A DNA stretch of 64,000 nt from Clitopilus passeckerianus (GCA_944990035.1 CALYLX010000124.1:186001-250000); one strand, 5' to 3'; positions 45,068-59,726 are shown, counted from the first letter of the stretch. Numbers and translations are program-made. Notes: a model not told the origin generated them from the sequence alone.

Positions 45068-46615
45068 CCATAGGTTGCACCCTTAATTCTTACATACCCT
45101 AGTTCCAATGCTATCCTTCCTCGGCCACGTTTTGTCCACATCAACCCTTAGAGAGCATCAATAAAATGGCGATTCCACCTGTTTACATGGCGTTTGATAT
45201 GTTTCCTGGCTTTCGTATCTGGTGACCTGAACTGCGATAGTGTCGCGCCCGCTGACACCAGCTACCCTTTACAACCTACGGAAGTCGGGGCTGGTCTGGG
45301 CGAACGTTTTCCGGAGGGTTGCCTGAGGTCGATGCCGACCGGCTTTCAACCCCTCTCATGCTTTTGGCCTATTGCTTCAACCAAGGTCTCGAGGATCTTA
45401 TGGCCCCATCGAGGATTCCATGCGCTTCTCAAACATGGTATACTGCGTTGGTAGGGACTTGCAGGCCATCCTTGGGTGAAACAATTTCACTAATGCAGTG
45501 AGTTGGTCGGCACACGTGCCGAGGTCCTACTCATCCTCTAAGTCGGTATGTGTTCCGAGAACGCCACCCCATGCTGGTCTCAGAACCATCAGATTTTTTC
45601 CTATAGTCATGAGCCATCCACAGGCATACCTTCCCAGCCGCAAACACCCTTGTGTGTCTGTGTCAGGTGGCGGAATAATATCATCCGAACAGGATGGCCA
45701 CTTGATATGTTTTCAATTTGCTGACCACAGCTAGGCATCTGACTGGGTCCTATGTGGTAAGTGGATCCTGCTTCGATGTAATCTTCTCCCAATCTCAATC
45801 TCAATCTCCACCTCCTGGACCACTCACGCTAATATTTCATCAACCAGATCCAAATACCACATCCTCGATCGGTAGAAGAGATGCAGTTCATTGCAACATC
45901 TCAATAGGATACTAATCAACCTACTTGACTCCGTTCAGCTCGCTGACCTCGTTTCCGGCGGAAGGATAACTGCAGCGATACGCGACTTGTTCATTGTAAA
46001 AATATTAACGGCGATCGTTAACAGGAACTCGTGGCCGAGCCAAGTATCCCTCTATTCCTACCTGACTGATAGTTAACAAAGGTTCAACATTTCGCCTCGG
46101 TCACCAGACGCGTCCAGACCGGTCCCCGCATCCCGCAACACTCGATGTTTTGTTTCGGCATCCAGCTACTCCTGAAGGTACGTCCTGTCGGATCCGGAGG
46201 GCTGATGAGGTATCACGGGTACTTCGTTGTTCACCATGGGTTTATGGTTGACAGAGATTTCGAAATAAGACTCGGAATAAGACTCATACAGTGCCTTGCC
46301 AAGACATCTGATGTCGTAGAGGTTTGGTTCCTCGACTGTGTGGGCCAATGTTCTGTAACTGTGTCAGATCTCGTGGTACGATGTTCCATGATCCAGGTTG
46401 GGCCGTATTTTTCGGATAGCACCAAATTGAATTATGTGCTTGGACACGTAATGTCCTAAAGTATTTGCAGACTACACTCTACTGCGTACATCGTCAGTTA
46501 ATATGTGACTATTGTGAAGAACGCTACTCGTAGGCACGATCAGCTTGTCAGTAAACCTCCCAACCACGAGTTTCGAGCCATGATCAGGTGATTCATCCTA
46601 TCCTTTCGACCATCG
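45068..46615. other. intergenic, no gene recognised
   Basis: About 1.5 kb between the epsilon subunit and the sulfhydrylase gene. Short frames only. A CTCAATCTCAATCTC microrepeat lies near 45795. Confidence 0.4.
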
Positions 46616-48690
<2,075 letters not shown>

Positions 48691-48702
<12 letters not shown>

Positions 48703-51053
48703 TGCACATCCCAGAATTGACGGAAAGTACAAGACATACATGTGGTTCTATAGAAAAATTCACACTTCCAAATACTCTATTCTATTTTCTTCGCCTAGCG
48801 TCCTCCGAAAGGCCTGGAACCCTTTTAAGTTTTCCCATTGTCATTGCTTGGCCGCCTTTCATCATCTCGACAGAGAGTAATTGGCTTACTATTGTCTCGG
48901 AAACCCGGTGAGCCATATCACCATTGATGAATTTGTCGTGCAGCATGAGCTAAAACTTGCCCCATGTCTGTTTCAGCACCAAATGCCGAGTTAACAGGGT
49001 CAGTGAACATGAGAGTAGGATCATGCTGCCTTTTCAGTAACAATCAGTCTCTGTGATGCGTGAATTTACCAACTGCGTTCTTACCTGCGTAGTAGCCCAC
49101 CGCAGAGAAGGTTCCTGTGGCTTGGTGAATTGCGCCAGATATCGGGGGTCCAGCTATCGCGCCGAACGCGGCGCAAGTCATAGTCATCCCAGCTCGACGA
49201 CCAACATCTTCAATGGCGCCAAGATTGTACAACGGGATTTGAAACGTGGATATGTAGGGGGCCGATGTAAATCTTGGTATTCTTGGTCGGTGATCGTCTT
49301 CCTATCGTTCGGCATGAATCTGACTCTCACCCATATATGGCTGCTATGGCGATATAGGAGCTTTTCGTTTTCGCCATTGACCAGAGGTATGTGACGAGTG
49401 CTGTTGCGATCATTGTCGGTGCGCTCACATTGACAGCACCTGCAGAATATTGAGAGATGGCTAGGAGAATACGATGGCGTTTTCAACATACCAGTTTTAT
49501 CCACAGCCAATCCAGTAGTGAGTCGGCCCAGTCCTGAGAAGGCATTGGCGATGGCGACCAAGTAGAACGCGAAGTCGGGAGATACGCCAGCATCGATCGC
49601 GCTTACCCCAATAAATGTGAGAACTTGGCTCTAGGGGTTAGCTTTTGCTCTTCCCGAAGGACTAAAGATGATTGCACTCACGTGTGTACATCCCCAAGAA
49701 CGAGATAAAGGTCGATGAACAATAGACGGAGAACGCAGGATTTCTAAATGCCCTGAAGTTGAACAAGCCACCAGCGACATTTTTGGGAGGAAGACGCCTC
49801 TTAAGGGTGAGATTTGCGACACCCAGCGTGAACATCAGGATAAACCCAATAATCCTCATCGTCCACCGAAACCTAACAGGCCTAGTTACATCTACGCTTC
49901 AAGAGATTGGAAGACCGCAAAGCTTACCCGACTTTGGGTATCAATTCTCGAGCGACAACAGGGATGACCGTTCCTCCAATCGATGAACCGATTGCACTAA
50001 GAGCGACGGCAAATCCGCGCTTCTTGTCGAACCAGTGTCCCAGCACCCCGATGACAGGGCCACAGCAAGTACCACAGCAAATCTAGATCGAGTTCAGCTA
50101 AATATCGGGGGACACAATAGATGCCACTTACGCCAACAAGCAATCCTTGGGCCAGAACAAGGTGCCAATATTCATTGCACTCAGCGATGATGAACGTTGA
50201 TAAGACCAAACCTAGACTTCCAAGGAAGAATGGGAGCTTGAGGTAGCCCAGATCAAATATACGTCCTATGAAGACAGCTGGAAAGAAGATGAGTGCGTAT
50301 TGAAGAGATCCGATCCATGCTCTTTGGAAAGCGGGGGTGAGTAGAAAGCCATCTTGATGATCGAAACCCTGCAACTTACATTTGAGAGGAATTTGTTTCT
50401 GTAAAGAGAGTCTTTTCATAATAGGCTTGAAAAACCTTGCCAGTCTGATCAGCCCATACTCACGCACGCTTCAAGAGTGGACTTACCCCCCAAGCAGTGA
50501 CGAAGCCAAAACTATCCAAGTCAGGAAGTTGAGCAATGTGTACTAATCGTATGATCAAGTTTTTCTGGGAACTCACGTCGAAAATGTTGTACACATGCAC
50601 TTTCATATATGTTGTCACTCGCGGCTCACAGCAGAGATTCATTGGGCTTACCCCAACAACTATCAGCCATGCTCTCAGACCTCCGTCAGGAAAGACGTTC
50701 GCAGAATCGGTTACAGGATGGACATCTAATTCATCGTCGCCCTTGTTGTCCTTGTCAACCTTCTCTTGCGATTCTGACCCTTTAGATGGAAGATAGCGCC
50801 TCTCTACTTGTGTACTGCCGGACTCGGACCAGTTTACGGTAGATACCCCTTGGGCTGATTCCGGAAATATCAACGCCATGAATGCGGAACACAGGGGACT
50901 CCGAGAACACAGCTCTAAACGTCTAACAGGAGCCAGTTGCGACCTTAGGCTGTCAAACAGGAGAGTAAAAGTTGAGTAAAGGCCTGAAGTATGCCGCTGT
51001 TAATGAAGGAACGACCGCTTATATGCCATCTCCGTCCAAGGAGTTCTTTATAG
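48691..51053. repeat. tandem segmental duplication, copy A (about 2.36 kb)
   Basis: Contains transporter A, its 3' flank starting in the last codons of the sulfhydrylase gene (TCGCAATAA), and about 170 bp of its promoter (AACGACCGCTTATATGCCATC in both copies with few changes). It matches copy B at 51938-54245 with an offset of about 3.2 kb. Confidence 0.8.
48950..50879 (-). CDS. MCT-type major facilitator transporter (copy A)
   Basis: Monocarboxylate-transporter-like (SLC16-type) permease of the plasma or an internal membrane. It starts at ATG 50879. The cytosolic N-terminus is followed by the family signature FPDGGLRAWLIVVG, a small exon CMCTTFS, and FGFVTAWG. Further membrane blocks are AWIGSLQYALIFFPAVFIGRI, LVLSTFIIAEC, VIGVLGHWFDKKRGFAVALS, AIGSSIGGTVIPV and VSPDFAFYLVAIANAFSGLGR. 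Later come APYISTFQIPLYNLGAIEDVGR, IAGPPISGAI and FSAVGYYAG. The last exon SMILLSCSLTLL ends at 48950-48952. It lies beyond an intron whose retained reading would give a false stop at 49044. The W-x3-KRR-type loop between TM4 and TM5 is present. Substrate not predictable; relatives carry carboxylates or siderophore/riboflavin-like compounds. Confidence 0.85.
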
Positions 51054-52175
51054 AACCTCAATATCGCACCATTCCTAGTTTGGAAACCTTGGAACTGGCG
51101 TGGGTGTCCCAAGTGTATGCCGCTGTCGAAGGGATTCCGAGCATACGGATCTGGGAACGTACACACGAGGAGGATTCATCGGCAACTTAACATTACACCC
51201 GCATCATTCAGTTTTCTAGGCTTTCACATCAATTCTCGCAATCGTCCTCAAGATTACTTTTCTTATCAAGTTCGTCGTCTGCGCATCCGTACGGTAAAGA
51301 ATTCTGTTCCGTCGAGTAAGCAGCGCCACACTATCTAAAGGATATGATTAGGGATTGTCGGTACGAACGATACGTATATTTCTTTTATCTTCTCAAGCAA
51401 AATATTTCCGTATACGGTCGAAGCCGTTCCTTTTTCGTATGATATTCTTTCAATCCTTCTCGTTTTCGAGATCTTTAAATATTCTACTGTACACTATGAC
51501 ATCGTTGTGGGTCCGAAGGCACAAGAGTATGTGCGCCTTCGGTTTCTGTACAATATCAATACAAATGTCCTGTATTTGAGACTGTACGATTGCCCAATTC
51601 CTATCTCCCAGCAATTTATACCATCTCCCCCAACTCTCAGTCTGTGTTAGGTCTGGTCGTCAGTGGATCCCTTCAAGAACTTTGTTACCCTTAAGCTCAA
51701 AGAGAGCTTCTCCGCAAAGAGTGGACCCTAGTATATTGAGTGTTTTCGTTGGGTTCTATCCGTTTTACACCTCTCCCCTAGTCACGCCTCCGCACGGCTA
51801 CCCACCCTTCACCATCCACATTCACGGTTACTCATCAACCTTCGAGGAATTTTTCTGCATTTAGGTTCACTTGTACTATAGTAAACTCAACTGGACTCGT
51901 TTTATTGCGCTCCCTGCTGCTAAGGGAATTTCTTTCTAGATCGCAATAAAATATGGCCCAGAATTATTGAAAAAATACAAGGCAGGTACGTGACTCTAGA
52001 AAAATTCACACATTCAAATACTCTTAGTGTACTTGCTTCGGCCTGTGTCCTCCTCATTGTCGTTGATTAGCCGCCCTTCATCATCTCCATAGAGAGGAAT
52101 TGGTATACTATTGTCTTGGAAACTTGGTGACCGGTGACGCATATCATTTTGATAAATTTTGTCATGCAGCATGAG
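50880..52175. other. spacer between transporter copies A and B
   Basis: Includes the promoter of A (upstream duplicated part to 51053) and the 3' flank of B (from 51938). The middle, about 51060-51930, is unique and T-rich with no gene recognised. Confidence 0.5.
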
Positions 52176-54245
52176 CTAAAACTTGCCCCATGTCTGTTTC
52201 AGCACCAAATGCCGAGTTAACAGGGTCAGTGAACATGAGAGTAGGATCATGCTGCCTTTTCAGTAACAATCAGTCTCTGTGATGCGTGAATTTACCAACT
52301 GCGTTCTTACCTGCGTAGTAGCCCACCGCGGAGAAGGTTCCTGTGGCCCGGTGAATTGCGCCAGATATCGGGGGTCCGGCTACCGCGCCGAACGCGGCGC
52401 AAGTCATAGTCATCCCAGCTCGACGACCAACATCTTCTATGGCGCCAAGATTGTACAACGGGATTTGAAACGTGGAAACGTAGGGAGCCGATGTAAATCT
52501 GGTTATCCTAGATCAGTAATTGTCTTCCTGTCATCCAACATAAGCCCGACTCTCACCCGTATATAGCGGCTATGGCGATGTAAGTGCTTTTCGTTTTCGC
52601 CATCGGCCAGAGGTATGTGACGAGCGCTGTTGCGATCATTGTCGGTGCGCTCACATTGACAGCACCTGCAGAATATTGAGCGATGGTTAGGAGACTACCT
52701 TGGCGATTTACACATACCAGTCTTATCCACAGTCAATCCTGCAGTGAGTCGGCCCAGTCCTGAGAAGGCATTGGCGATGGCGACCAAGTAGAACGCGAAG
52801 TCGGGAGATACGCCAGCATCGGTGGCACTTACGCCAATAAATGTGAGAACTATGCTTTGGTGGTTAGCTATTTCCCCGTAAGAAATGAATAGACTCACGT
52901 GTGTACATCCCCAAGAATGAGATGAATGTCGAGGAACAATAGACCGAGAAGGCAGGATTTTTGAAGGCTCCGAAGTTAAACAGCCCACCAGCAACATTTT
53001 TTGGAGGAAGACGCCTCTTGAGAGCAAGATTTGCGACGCCCAGTGTGAACATCAAAATGAACCCGAGAATCCTCATCGTCCACCGGAAGCTAAAGGATCA
53101 CCAGGATCCATTACATCTACGCTTGGGGTATAAACAACGGAAAGGCTTACCCAACTTTAGGGATCAATTCTCGAGCGACAATAGGGATGACCGTTCCTCC
53201 AATTGAGGAACCGATTGCACTAAGAGCGACGGCAAATCCACGCTTTTTGTCAAACCAGTGTCCCAGCACCCCGATGACAGGGCCGAAGCAAGTGCCACAG
53301 CAAATCTACATTGGGTTCAGCTAGTTATCTGGGATCGTCAAGAGATGCCACCTACGCCGACGAGCAAGCCCTGGGCCAGAACAAAGTGCCAGTATTGGGT
53401 GCACTCCGCGATGATGAATGTTGATACGACCAAACCTAGACTTCCAAGGAAGAACGGGAGCTTGAGGTAGCCCAGATCAAATATCCGTCCTACGAAGACC
53501 GCTGGAAAGAAAACAAGCGCGTATTGGAGAGATCCGATCCATGCTCTTTGAAAAGCGGACGTGAGTAGAAGTTCGTATCGCATAACTTTGCAGCTTACAT
53601 TTGAGACGAATTTGTTTCTGTCAAAAGAGTTCTTTCGTAATAGGCTTGGAAAACCTTACCAGTCCAATCAGTCTGTAATCATGCACGCTTAGAGATTTGA
53701 CATACCCCCCAAGCATTGACGAAGCCAAAACTACTGGCAGGATGAGTGATGATTTTCCTCCAGAAATATGCTGCTTACGTCGAAAAAGTTGTACACATGC
53801 ACTACAGATACCATATATTGTTAATCACGAATCGCAGTAAAAAGCCACCGAACTTACTCCAACAACTATTAGCCATGCTCTCAGACCTCCGTCAGGAAAG
53901 GCGTTTGTAGAGTGGGTCACAGAATTGACCTCTGATGCGTCGTCGTGCTTCTTGTCGTCGTCAAATTTCTCCTGCGATTCTGATCCTTTGGTTGGAAGAT
54001 AACTTCTCTCCACTTGCGTCCCGCGGGACCCGGGCCAGTTTGCATCAGACACCCCTGGGGCCGACTCTGGACATGTCAAAGCCATGATGCAGAAGGCAGC
54101 GGACTCCGAGACACAGCTCTAAACGTCCAACTGGTGCCAGTCGCGACCTTGGGTGGTCAAACGGGAGAGTCAAGGCCTGAGGTATGCCGCTGTCAAGAAG
54201 TAACGACCGCTTATATGGCATCTCCGTCCAAAGGGTTCTCTATAG
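51938..54245. repeat. tandem segmental duplication, copy B (about 2.3 kb)
   Basis: Counterpart of 48691-51053. It still carries at its left edge the word AGATCGCAATAA that corresponds to the last codons and stop of the sulfhydrylase gene, so copy B looks like the derived one. Introns and flanks differ by roughly a quarter to a third, exons much less. Confidence 0.8.
52176..54085 (-). CDS. MCT-type major facilitator transporter (copy B, duplicate of A)
   Basis: Same exon layout as copy A, from ATG 54085 (MALTCPESAPGVSDANW) to a last exon ending at 52176-52178. It has FPDGGLRAWLIVVG, a small exon after a GTAAGT donor, AWIGSLQYALVFFPAVFVGRIF and VVSTFIIAECTQYWHF. It also has GVLGHWFDKKRGFAVALS, LALKRRLPPKNVAGGLFNF, FYLVAIANAFSGLGRLTAG and YNLGAIEDVGRRAGM. 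Differences from A are concentrated in the N-terminal tail and in scattered conservative changes. No stop or frameshift was found, so both copies look functional. The final 165 bp (terminal exon plus its intron) are identical to A, see findings. Confidence 0.85.
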
Positions 54246-54511
54246 CGCGAAGATGACTTGTGGTGGTTCGGAATTGGAAAGGCAGTCCTTTCCGCCGGGC
54301 CGGAATGCCCTTGGCCCATGTCGACGCAAAACTATGATTTCTTTGGTAATGGAAGCTTCGGCTTTAGAAAGCGTCAATGATCTATGAATTAGTGGTATGT
54401 CTATGCTTGAGATGTCCCAAGGTATGGTATGTACAGCTAATGCTACAGAATATATGCCCAAAATGCAATGTGCGTCGCCCGAGGTCACACCCTCTACTAG
54501 GTTCTACAGGT
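54086..54511. other. spacer between transporter copies B and C
   Basis: Promoter of copy B (duplicated part to 54245) and 3' flank of copy C. No gene. Confidence 0.4.
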
Positions 54512-56692
54512 CTAGAATTTCCCAATCCATTTCTTCACAACCAACTGCCTCGTCCAAATCATTAATGCCACGCCCAACATGACCATCGACCCTGTAAGAG
54601 AGTAACCCAGTCAGCATTCATGAAAATCCTTCGCCACAAAGCCGGAATATAAAGGGGTACGGACCCGCGTAGTACCCTACAACCTTGAAGCCACCAGAAG
54701 CAGTTTCTATTGCGCCGGATATCGGTGGACCCGCAAGGGCGCCTAGCGAGAAGATGGTCATGAACATTCCGAGTCGACGTCCCAGGTCTCCTGTCTCGCC
54801 GAGTTCCATGATGGGGTTTGAGAGGAGAGCGACGTAGGCTCCTGATGAAAATCTGTTGGAAGAATGTTAGATGCGAGTGAACAATCAGAGAGCTCATGAG
54901 AACGCACCCATAGATGATAGCAACGACAATGAGAGCGGCATGAGAAGTGGCGAATGGCCAGGCATATGTTAGGATGCCTGCCGTTGCAGTGAAGGGTATC
55001 ATAACATTCGCGGCACCCATTTTATCAGCCAGTACACCCGAAGTGAATCGCCCGAATAACGAGGCAGCGTTCGCGATAGAAAGCAGGTAGAACGAAAGAT
55101 CCGAAGGGAATCCGTCTTGCAGCGCGCTGACGGATATGTATGTAAGGACTGGTTGAACGACAGTCAGCACGCACTGCGGCATGGACCCGATGAATAGAAT
55201 ATACCCACCTGTGTACAGTCCAAGGAAGCAGATGAAAGCTGAAATGCAAAATATCGTATACGGTGCATACTTGAAGGCTTTGGGGTTAAACAAGCCTCCG
55301 GTCACATTTCTAGGTGGGAGTCGCCGTTTAACCGTCTACATAGAGCAGCCAATCAGAATCCCATCCTCCCACATAAAACACAACTAAGGGTAACTGACCA
55401 GCTGAGCACATCCCGTTGAAACGAGGAGAATAAACCCAAGTATCCGCATAGTCCACGGAAACCCAACGCGGGGAATCAAGTTCCGAGTAGCGATGGGTAG
55501 CAGGGTTCCTCCGATAGAGGATCCAACTGCGACGAATCCCATAGCCAGACCTCGCCTATTCTTGAACCAATGCGCGATAACGGCTGTTGTTGGTCCGAAG
55601 ATACCGCCACACGCAAACTAGAAGGTACATGTTAGTCAAAGTAGCAGGCCTTAGGTCTTGAGAGACGGGAGATCGAACGTACCCCTGCGGCGATGCCTTG
55701 GCAAAGGAGAAAGTGCCAGTACTCTGTACATTGCGCTACGAGGAAGGTTGAGGCAACCAGAAGACAGCTGGCTGACAGAGTAACGACTCTGAAGTACCCG
55801 AGGTCAAAGAGGCGGCCGACGATGACGGCGGGTAGGAAGATTAGGGAATACTGATCATAGATGTCAAAAGAGCCGTAGAGAATGACTGATGTTGATGAAA
55901 AGCTCACTTGTATTGATCCAATCCACGCGCTGTGAAGAAAGTACGTATTAGAACGAGACGATGCACTGGAACGGGTGACACTCACATGTTAGACGGTGTC
56001 TCGTGCTGCAGCAGGTTCGATTCGTAGTACGCTTGAAAAGTCTAGAGAAGAACGGTCAGCTTCACCGCGCGCTCGATATTTCAACAAGAACTGAACTTAC
56101 ACCCCACGAGTTCACAAATCCGAATCTATCAGATTCGAAGCAAAACGTCAGAACGCGTCAATTACTACCAGGCGAAAAGTCGGCGCAATGACAAAACAGC
56201 ACCCGCGTTAATCCCCTATCAAGCGAGAACCCATTTGCATGAACCCATCAAGCGCTGCCGCCGGACCCAGATTTGACTTGCCGCTTTAATCCTTTCCTCC
56301 GAGGAGCAAACAAGCAAGTCTTGCGACGTGACGCAGCACGGGGACCTGATCGACTCGACTGAGGGAGAAAAATAACTCACGTTGAGAAAGTATTGCACAT
56401 CGCCTGCAGAAATCGCGAGGAGTCAGCTTGGCTGAAGAGCACTAAGGTGGCGTCAACTTACCCCTATCACCACCAACCATGCCCTTAGGCCACCGTCGGG
56501 AAAGTCATCGCCGTGCTGAGGCATCTGGGGCTCGACCTCCTTGACGGAATACCCATCCGATCTTCGCTTTTCTTTTTCCAAATCGCTGCCATGTTCCACT
56601 TTTTCATGCCGAGAATCGATAGAAGGCGCTACACGAGTCCCTTCTTCCGAGAGTGGGCCGCTGGACGTTGTTGGGCGGCTATCTGAGACCAT
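54512..56692 (-). CDS. MCT-type major facilitator transporter (copy C, diverged paralogue)
   Basis: Third member of the tandem array, starting at ATG 56692 (MVSDSRPTTSSG). It has a longer charged N-terminus ending in FPDGGLRAWLVVIG, then a small exon MCNTFS and FGFVNSWG. Membrane blocks are AWIGSIQ, YSLIFLPAVIVGRLFDLGYF, STFLVAQCTEYWHFLLCQGIAAG, IAHWFKNRRGLAMGF and AVGSSIGGTLLPI. Further ones are RILGFILLVSTGCAQL, FSSGAYVALLSNPIMELGE, AGPPISGAIETASGGF and VVGYYAG. The last exon MVMLGVALMIWTRQLVVKK ends in a TAG at 54512-54514. It shares intron positions with A and B, which shows common descent, but intron sequences are unrelated by eye. Function as for the others: proton-linked or facilitated transport of an unknown small solute. 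Confidence 0.85.
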
Positions 56693-57766
56693 TGCCAACG
56701 AGTACAAAAGACTTGGAGAAGGGGCCTGGGGCGAAAAGTGAAGAAGCGTATGGAGCAGCCACACGGGCTATTTGAGAGCATGCCATTCAAGTGGGCCGTT
56801 CCCATCGAATCATCTCACTCGGTCATCAAATACGTTGTTTTGGCACGATCTCCGTGTGCCTTATGTAACCGACCTTCATCCCGCAAAAACCTTCAACCAT
56901 GCGTGTTTCCGGAAGGTTGGGCACACGGTGTTGGTTCGAAGAAGGTTAGCTTTTCGAGTGACGAATATGCCGGTGGGCTGCAGGGTTTGACGTTTGTGAG
57001 CTCATATCAGGGATTTCCTGGGATTTAATGAGAAACTGCGGTAGAGTGGCCAATGGCAGGAGGACGAGGTGGACAGGTGGTCTCATTTGGTGGGTTTACT
57101 TTGAAGCACGGAAGAACATAGAGCACGGTGATGGTTTAAACGGGTTAGCAAGCTTTAGAATCAGGAGGTTGCCGCGAAACTGCCGTTTGTAAGAAGAGGA
57201 AGAGAAGGTTGGAATTCTCATCCGTGCGACTAGACTGTAGTTAGGTGTTTTGACTTTCCGAACGAACGAGAAGCAGTAGGGGCGTTCCAAGCGTTCCAAT
57301 TCTCATTCGAAGTACAGCACCAATTCGGAGTCATAACAGAGAAGCCTACTCCTGCCCGAGGCTGCGGCGTTCTGTGTTGCAGATTGAGATCACGAGGCAG
57401 GATAACAAAAGCACGGCGTCTTGGTGCCACCAGCTTACGATGACAGTTGACCGGAGCTTTGACCGGTGGTCGGACACCGACTCTAGCATACAAACAAAAC
57501 GGCCTTAAGCGGTATTCTGTCCGACTTCTACGTACACTTAACTTTACAAACAACGCTCTCTGTCATCCTCCAGCTCGTCACGAAAACGAGGATGTAATGT
57601 GGGTTTCTTGCCTTCAGAGGAAGCTTCTTCATTCACATTCCCATATATGCATAACAGCAAGCATGAATCTACATACCATTCTGCATGACTCTAACCCGCC
57701 TGAGATGCGACTGCGACATGCAGGGTCAATTTCTGGCACCTGCATGAGAAAACGGAGGAAATGCGT
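56693..57766. other. intergenic, no gene recognised
   Basis: Promoter side of transporter C and distal flank of the TenA gene. Frames such as 57230-57553 (minus) have no motif. Confidence 0.4.
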
Positions 57767-57837
57767 AGATAAGATAAGATCATGGAGATAAGATCCAAAC
57801 CCAAACGTGTGTAATCCACGTACCCTGCCAGTGTTTC
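57767..57837. repeat. dispersed repeat, copy 1 (possible SINE tail)
   Basis: Shares AGATAAGATAAGATC and then about 70 percent of the next 50 bp with 59560-59624 in the same orientation. On the minus strand it reads GGGTTTGGATC followed by ATCTTATCTTATC, like a decayed box B and a short pentamer tail. Confidence 0.45.
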
Positions 57838-58011
57838 GACGGCAATACGGGACATGGAGGTACACGAAGTATGAAGTCATGGCGAATCAATTGGGAGGCT
57901 GACCAAGGCGAGAGTACGAGACGAAGAAAACTGAGTAATAAATCGAATGTCATCTTTCCTGAGTACCAGTTCCAATCAGCCAGCGTCTCCAGAAGGTCTC
58001 TGCCAACAATT

Positions 58012-59143
58012 CTACCAGCCTTCAGGAAGGCGTTCCTCGCGAAGCTTGTACACAGTGTTGCGAGGAAAGAAGTCTAGAGAAGACTCAAACAGGGCCACCT
58101 CAAGGCGCAACGCAGTGCGAAATATCTTGTTCCATTTCTTCTCTCGGTCTTCTTGAGTCGTAAGGCGCTGCTCGTGTCTGGACAGGAATTCTGGTTAAAT
58201 ACATTTAAGCTGAGCATTTTATGGAGGAATGATGGATCGTACTGACCCTCCAATCTTTTCGCGGACTCGCTTTCGAGACTTGGTTTAATCCAATTTTCAT
58301 AGAAGAAGTTACCTTTCACAGTCTTTTCATCCTTGTCGAGTTTTTCTGCTAACTTGAGCCAACCCTGTTACAGTCTCCAGTTGATTAGTTTCAAAGCAAT
58401 CAAGGAGGGTAAGAAAGGCAGCTCACATAAGTACAGGCAGCCGTAATAACATGAAGGTTGAAGAAGCTCTCGCCGAGGGTGTTATTCATCATATAATTAG
58501 AGTACGCAAGCTCCGCTACCGACCGCTCAGTCCCATTGAGCTCCTCCTCGGTAACCCCCAACTTCTCAATACATCGGTGCTTCCAGTCTTCAGCATACCT
58601 GGCGCTTTCAGCGATTAGTTTGGCTTGTCGGTTGATTTCTTCGAAACTGTCGGTGGTGGTGAGCCGGAGTGCCTCGAACTTGATGTGGTCGACGAGATAG
58701 AAGTAGTCTTGCTGTTTCGTTCGGCCAAGACCGTGAAAAGCGTCAGTATACGATATCTCTGTCAAGCGTTTCGGAGGATCTACGCACGATTGCATAGTCA
58801 TGGAAGGTCCGGATGGCAAGTTCGACATCGGCGTCTGGAGACGCCTTGATAGGTACTCGAGACCAATATTTACACATGAAGTTATTCATGAATGCGTCAA
58901 CTTCAGCTTTGTTCTCCTCATCTTTCCAGAGAACTTCAAGAAAACTACGGAGACCCGTTGAGGGTCAGGATTCTAAAGCAATGTCAAAGTTTCGTATGCT
59001 TACTCTGTGGCTTCGGCCGAGCTTTGACTGCACTTCTGAAGACGTATTGTGCGTTAATTAGGAATGAAATCGTCTGCCAGACAAAGGCATACCTCAATAT
59101 ATTTATCACTGCCAGCAAATCCTGGAGGATCGGAAATGTGCAT
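58012..59143 (-). CDS. TenA/THI-4 family protein (heme-oxygenase-like fold)
   Basis: All-helical TenA-type protein; characterised members hydrolyse thiamin or aminopyrimidines for salvage, and others have unknown substrates. The start chosen is ATG 59143 (MHISDPPGFAGSDKYIE), joined in phase to KCSQSSAEATDFLEVLWKDE. A longer upstream frame does not keep phase. Core helices follow: FMNNFMCKYWSRVPIKASPD, ADVELAIRTFHDYAI, QQDYFYLVDHIKFEALRL, FEEINRQAKLIAESARYAE, RSVAELAYSNYMMNNTLGES, LHVITAACTYGWLKLAEKL and FFYENWIKPSLESE. The tail LFESSLDFFPRNTVYKL ends at 58012-58014. The Q-Q-D-Y-F-Y-L-V-D block matches the TenA active-site helix, where Asp and Tyr contact the pyrimidine. The product is about 255 residues, near the family size of 220-250. 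Confidence 0.8.
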
Positions 59144-59726
59144 TGGGGCAGCAGACGACTATGGGCTCCGAGGGAGGTTGGATGGTCAGACGAGCGGGAG
59201 AAGACAGCTTCACGCATCCCGGCTTTTAAATTGACCGAAGGTGCAGGTTCGCCCAAAAGGATTAAATAGAGATGGCGCACACCGAGCGCCGCTACCCGCA
59301 AATGAAGATTCCGAACGATACATACCTGGCATCTCTTCAGACTGTTTACTCTGAGAAGGTGGTGACACGGTTTCCAGCCTATGACTCGAATAGAAGCGCC
59401 AAATGCATATGTCTTTGTACCAGATGTATTGCATTGGTTGTTCAGTCAGCCCCTACTAAGGCGTAAGATATCAATTTTGGAAACCTTTGTGGATTTAGTC
59501 TGTCACTTTTGAAGGACGATATGCAGGGTCCGAACCATTTCAGTGGGAAATTGCACTACAGATAAGATAAGATCCACGATGCGATGGGATCCGAACCCCA
59601 AACGCGTCTAATCAACCTCCCCTGTTTACACCTGTTTGTTTCAAACCTTTCTGTGGGTCTGCACAAAAAAATTGTCGCCGTCAGACTAAGCAACGACAAG
59701 AGCATTTTCCCCAGTACTCGAATTTA
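59144..59726. promoter_or_regulatory. bidirectional promoter region (TenA / fibrillarin) with a repeat
   Basis: 583 bp between the divergent start codons. It contains the second copy of the dispersed repeat (59560-59624) and an A7 tract near 59665. No TATA box is evident. Confidence 0.4.
59560..59624. repeat. dispersed repeat, copy 2 (possible SINE tail)
   Basis: Partner of 57767-57837. The minus strand reads GGGGTTCGGATCCC, one base from a Pol III box B, followed by ATCTTATCTTATC. The two copies flank the TenA gene in direct orientation. Confidence 0.5.

Noticed and set aside
44659..45102. 147-codon frame over the ATP15 locus
   Set aside because: It begins at a non-ATG codon and runs through both introns; the three-exon model matches Atp15.
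49044..49232. Transporter A ending at 49044 (GKNAVGKFTHHRD)
   Set aside because: This reads through an intron. Splicing to the GSMILLS exon reproduces the C-terminus seen in copies B and C.
58984..59301. Upstream start MRVAALGVRHLYLILLG for the TenA gene
   Set aside because: The frame is out of phase with the conserved SSAEATDFLEVLW exon; the ATG at 59143 joins in phase.
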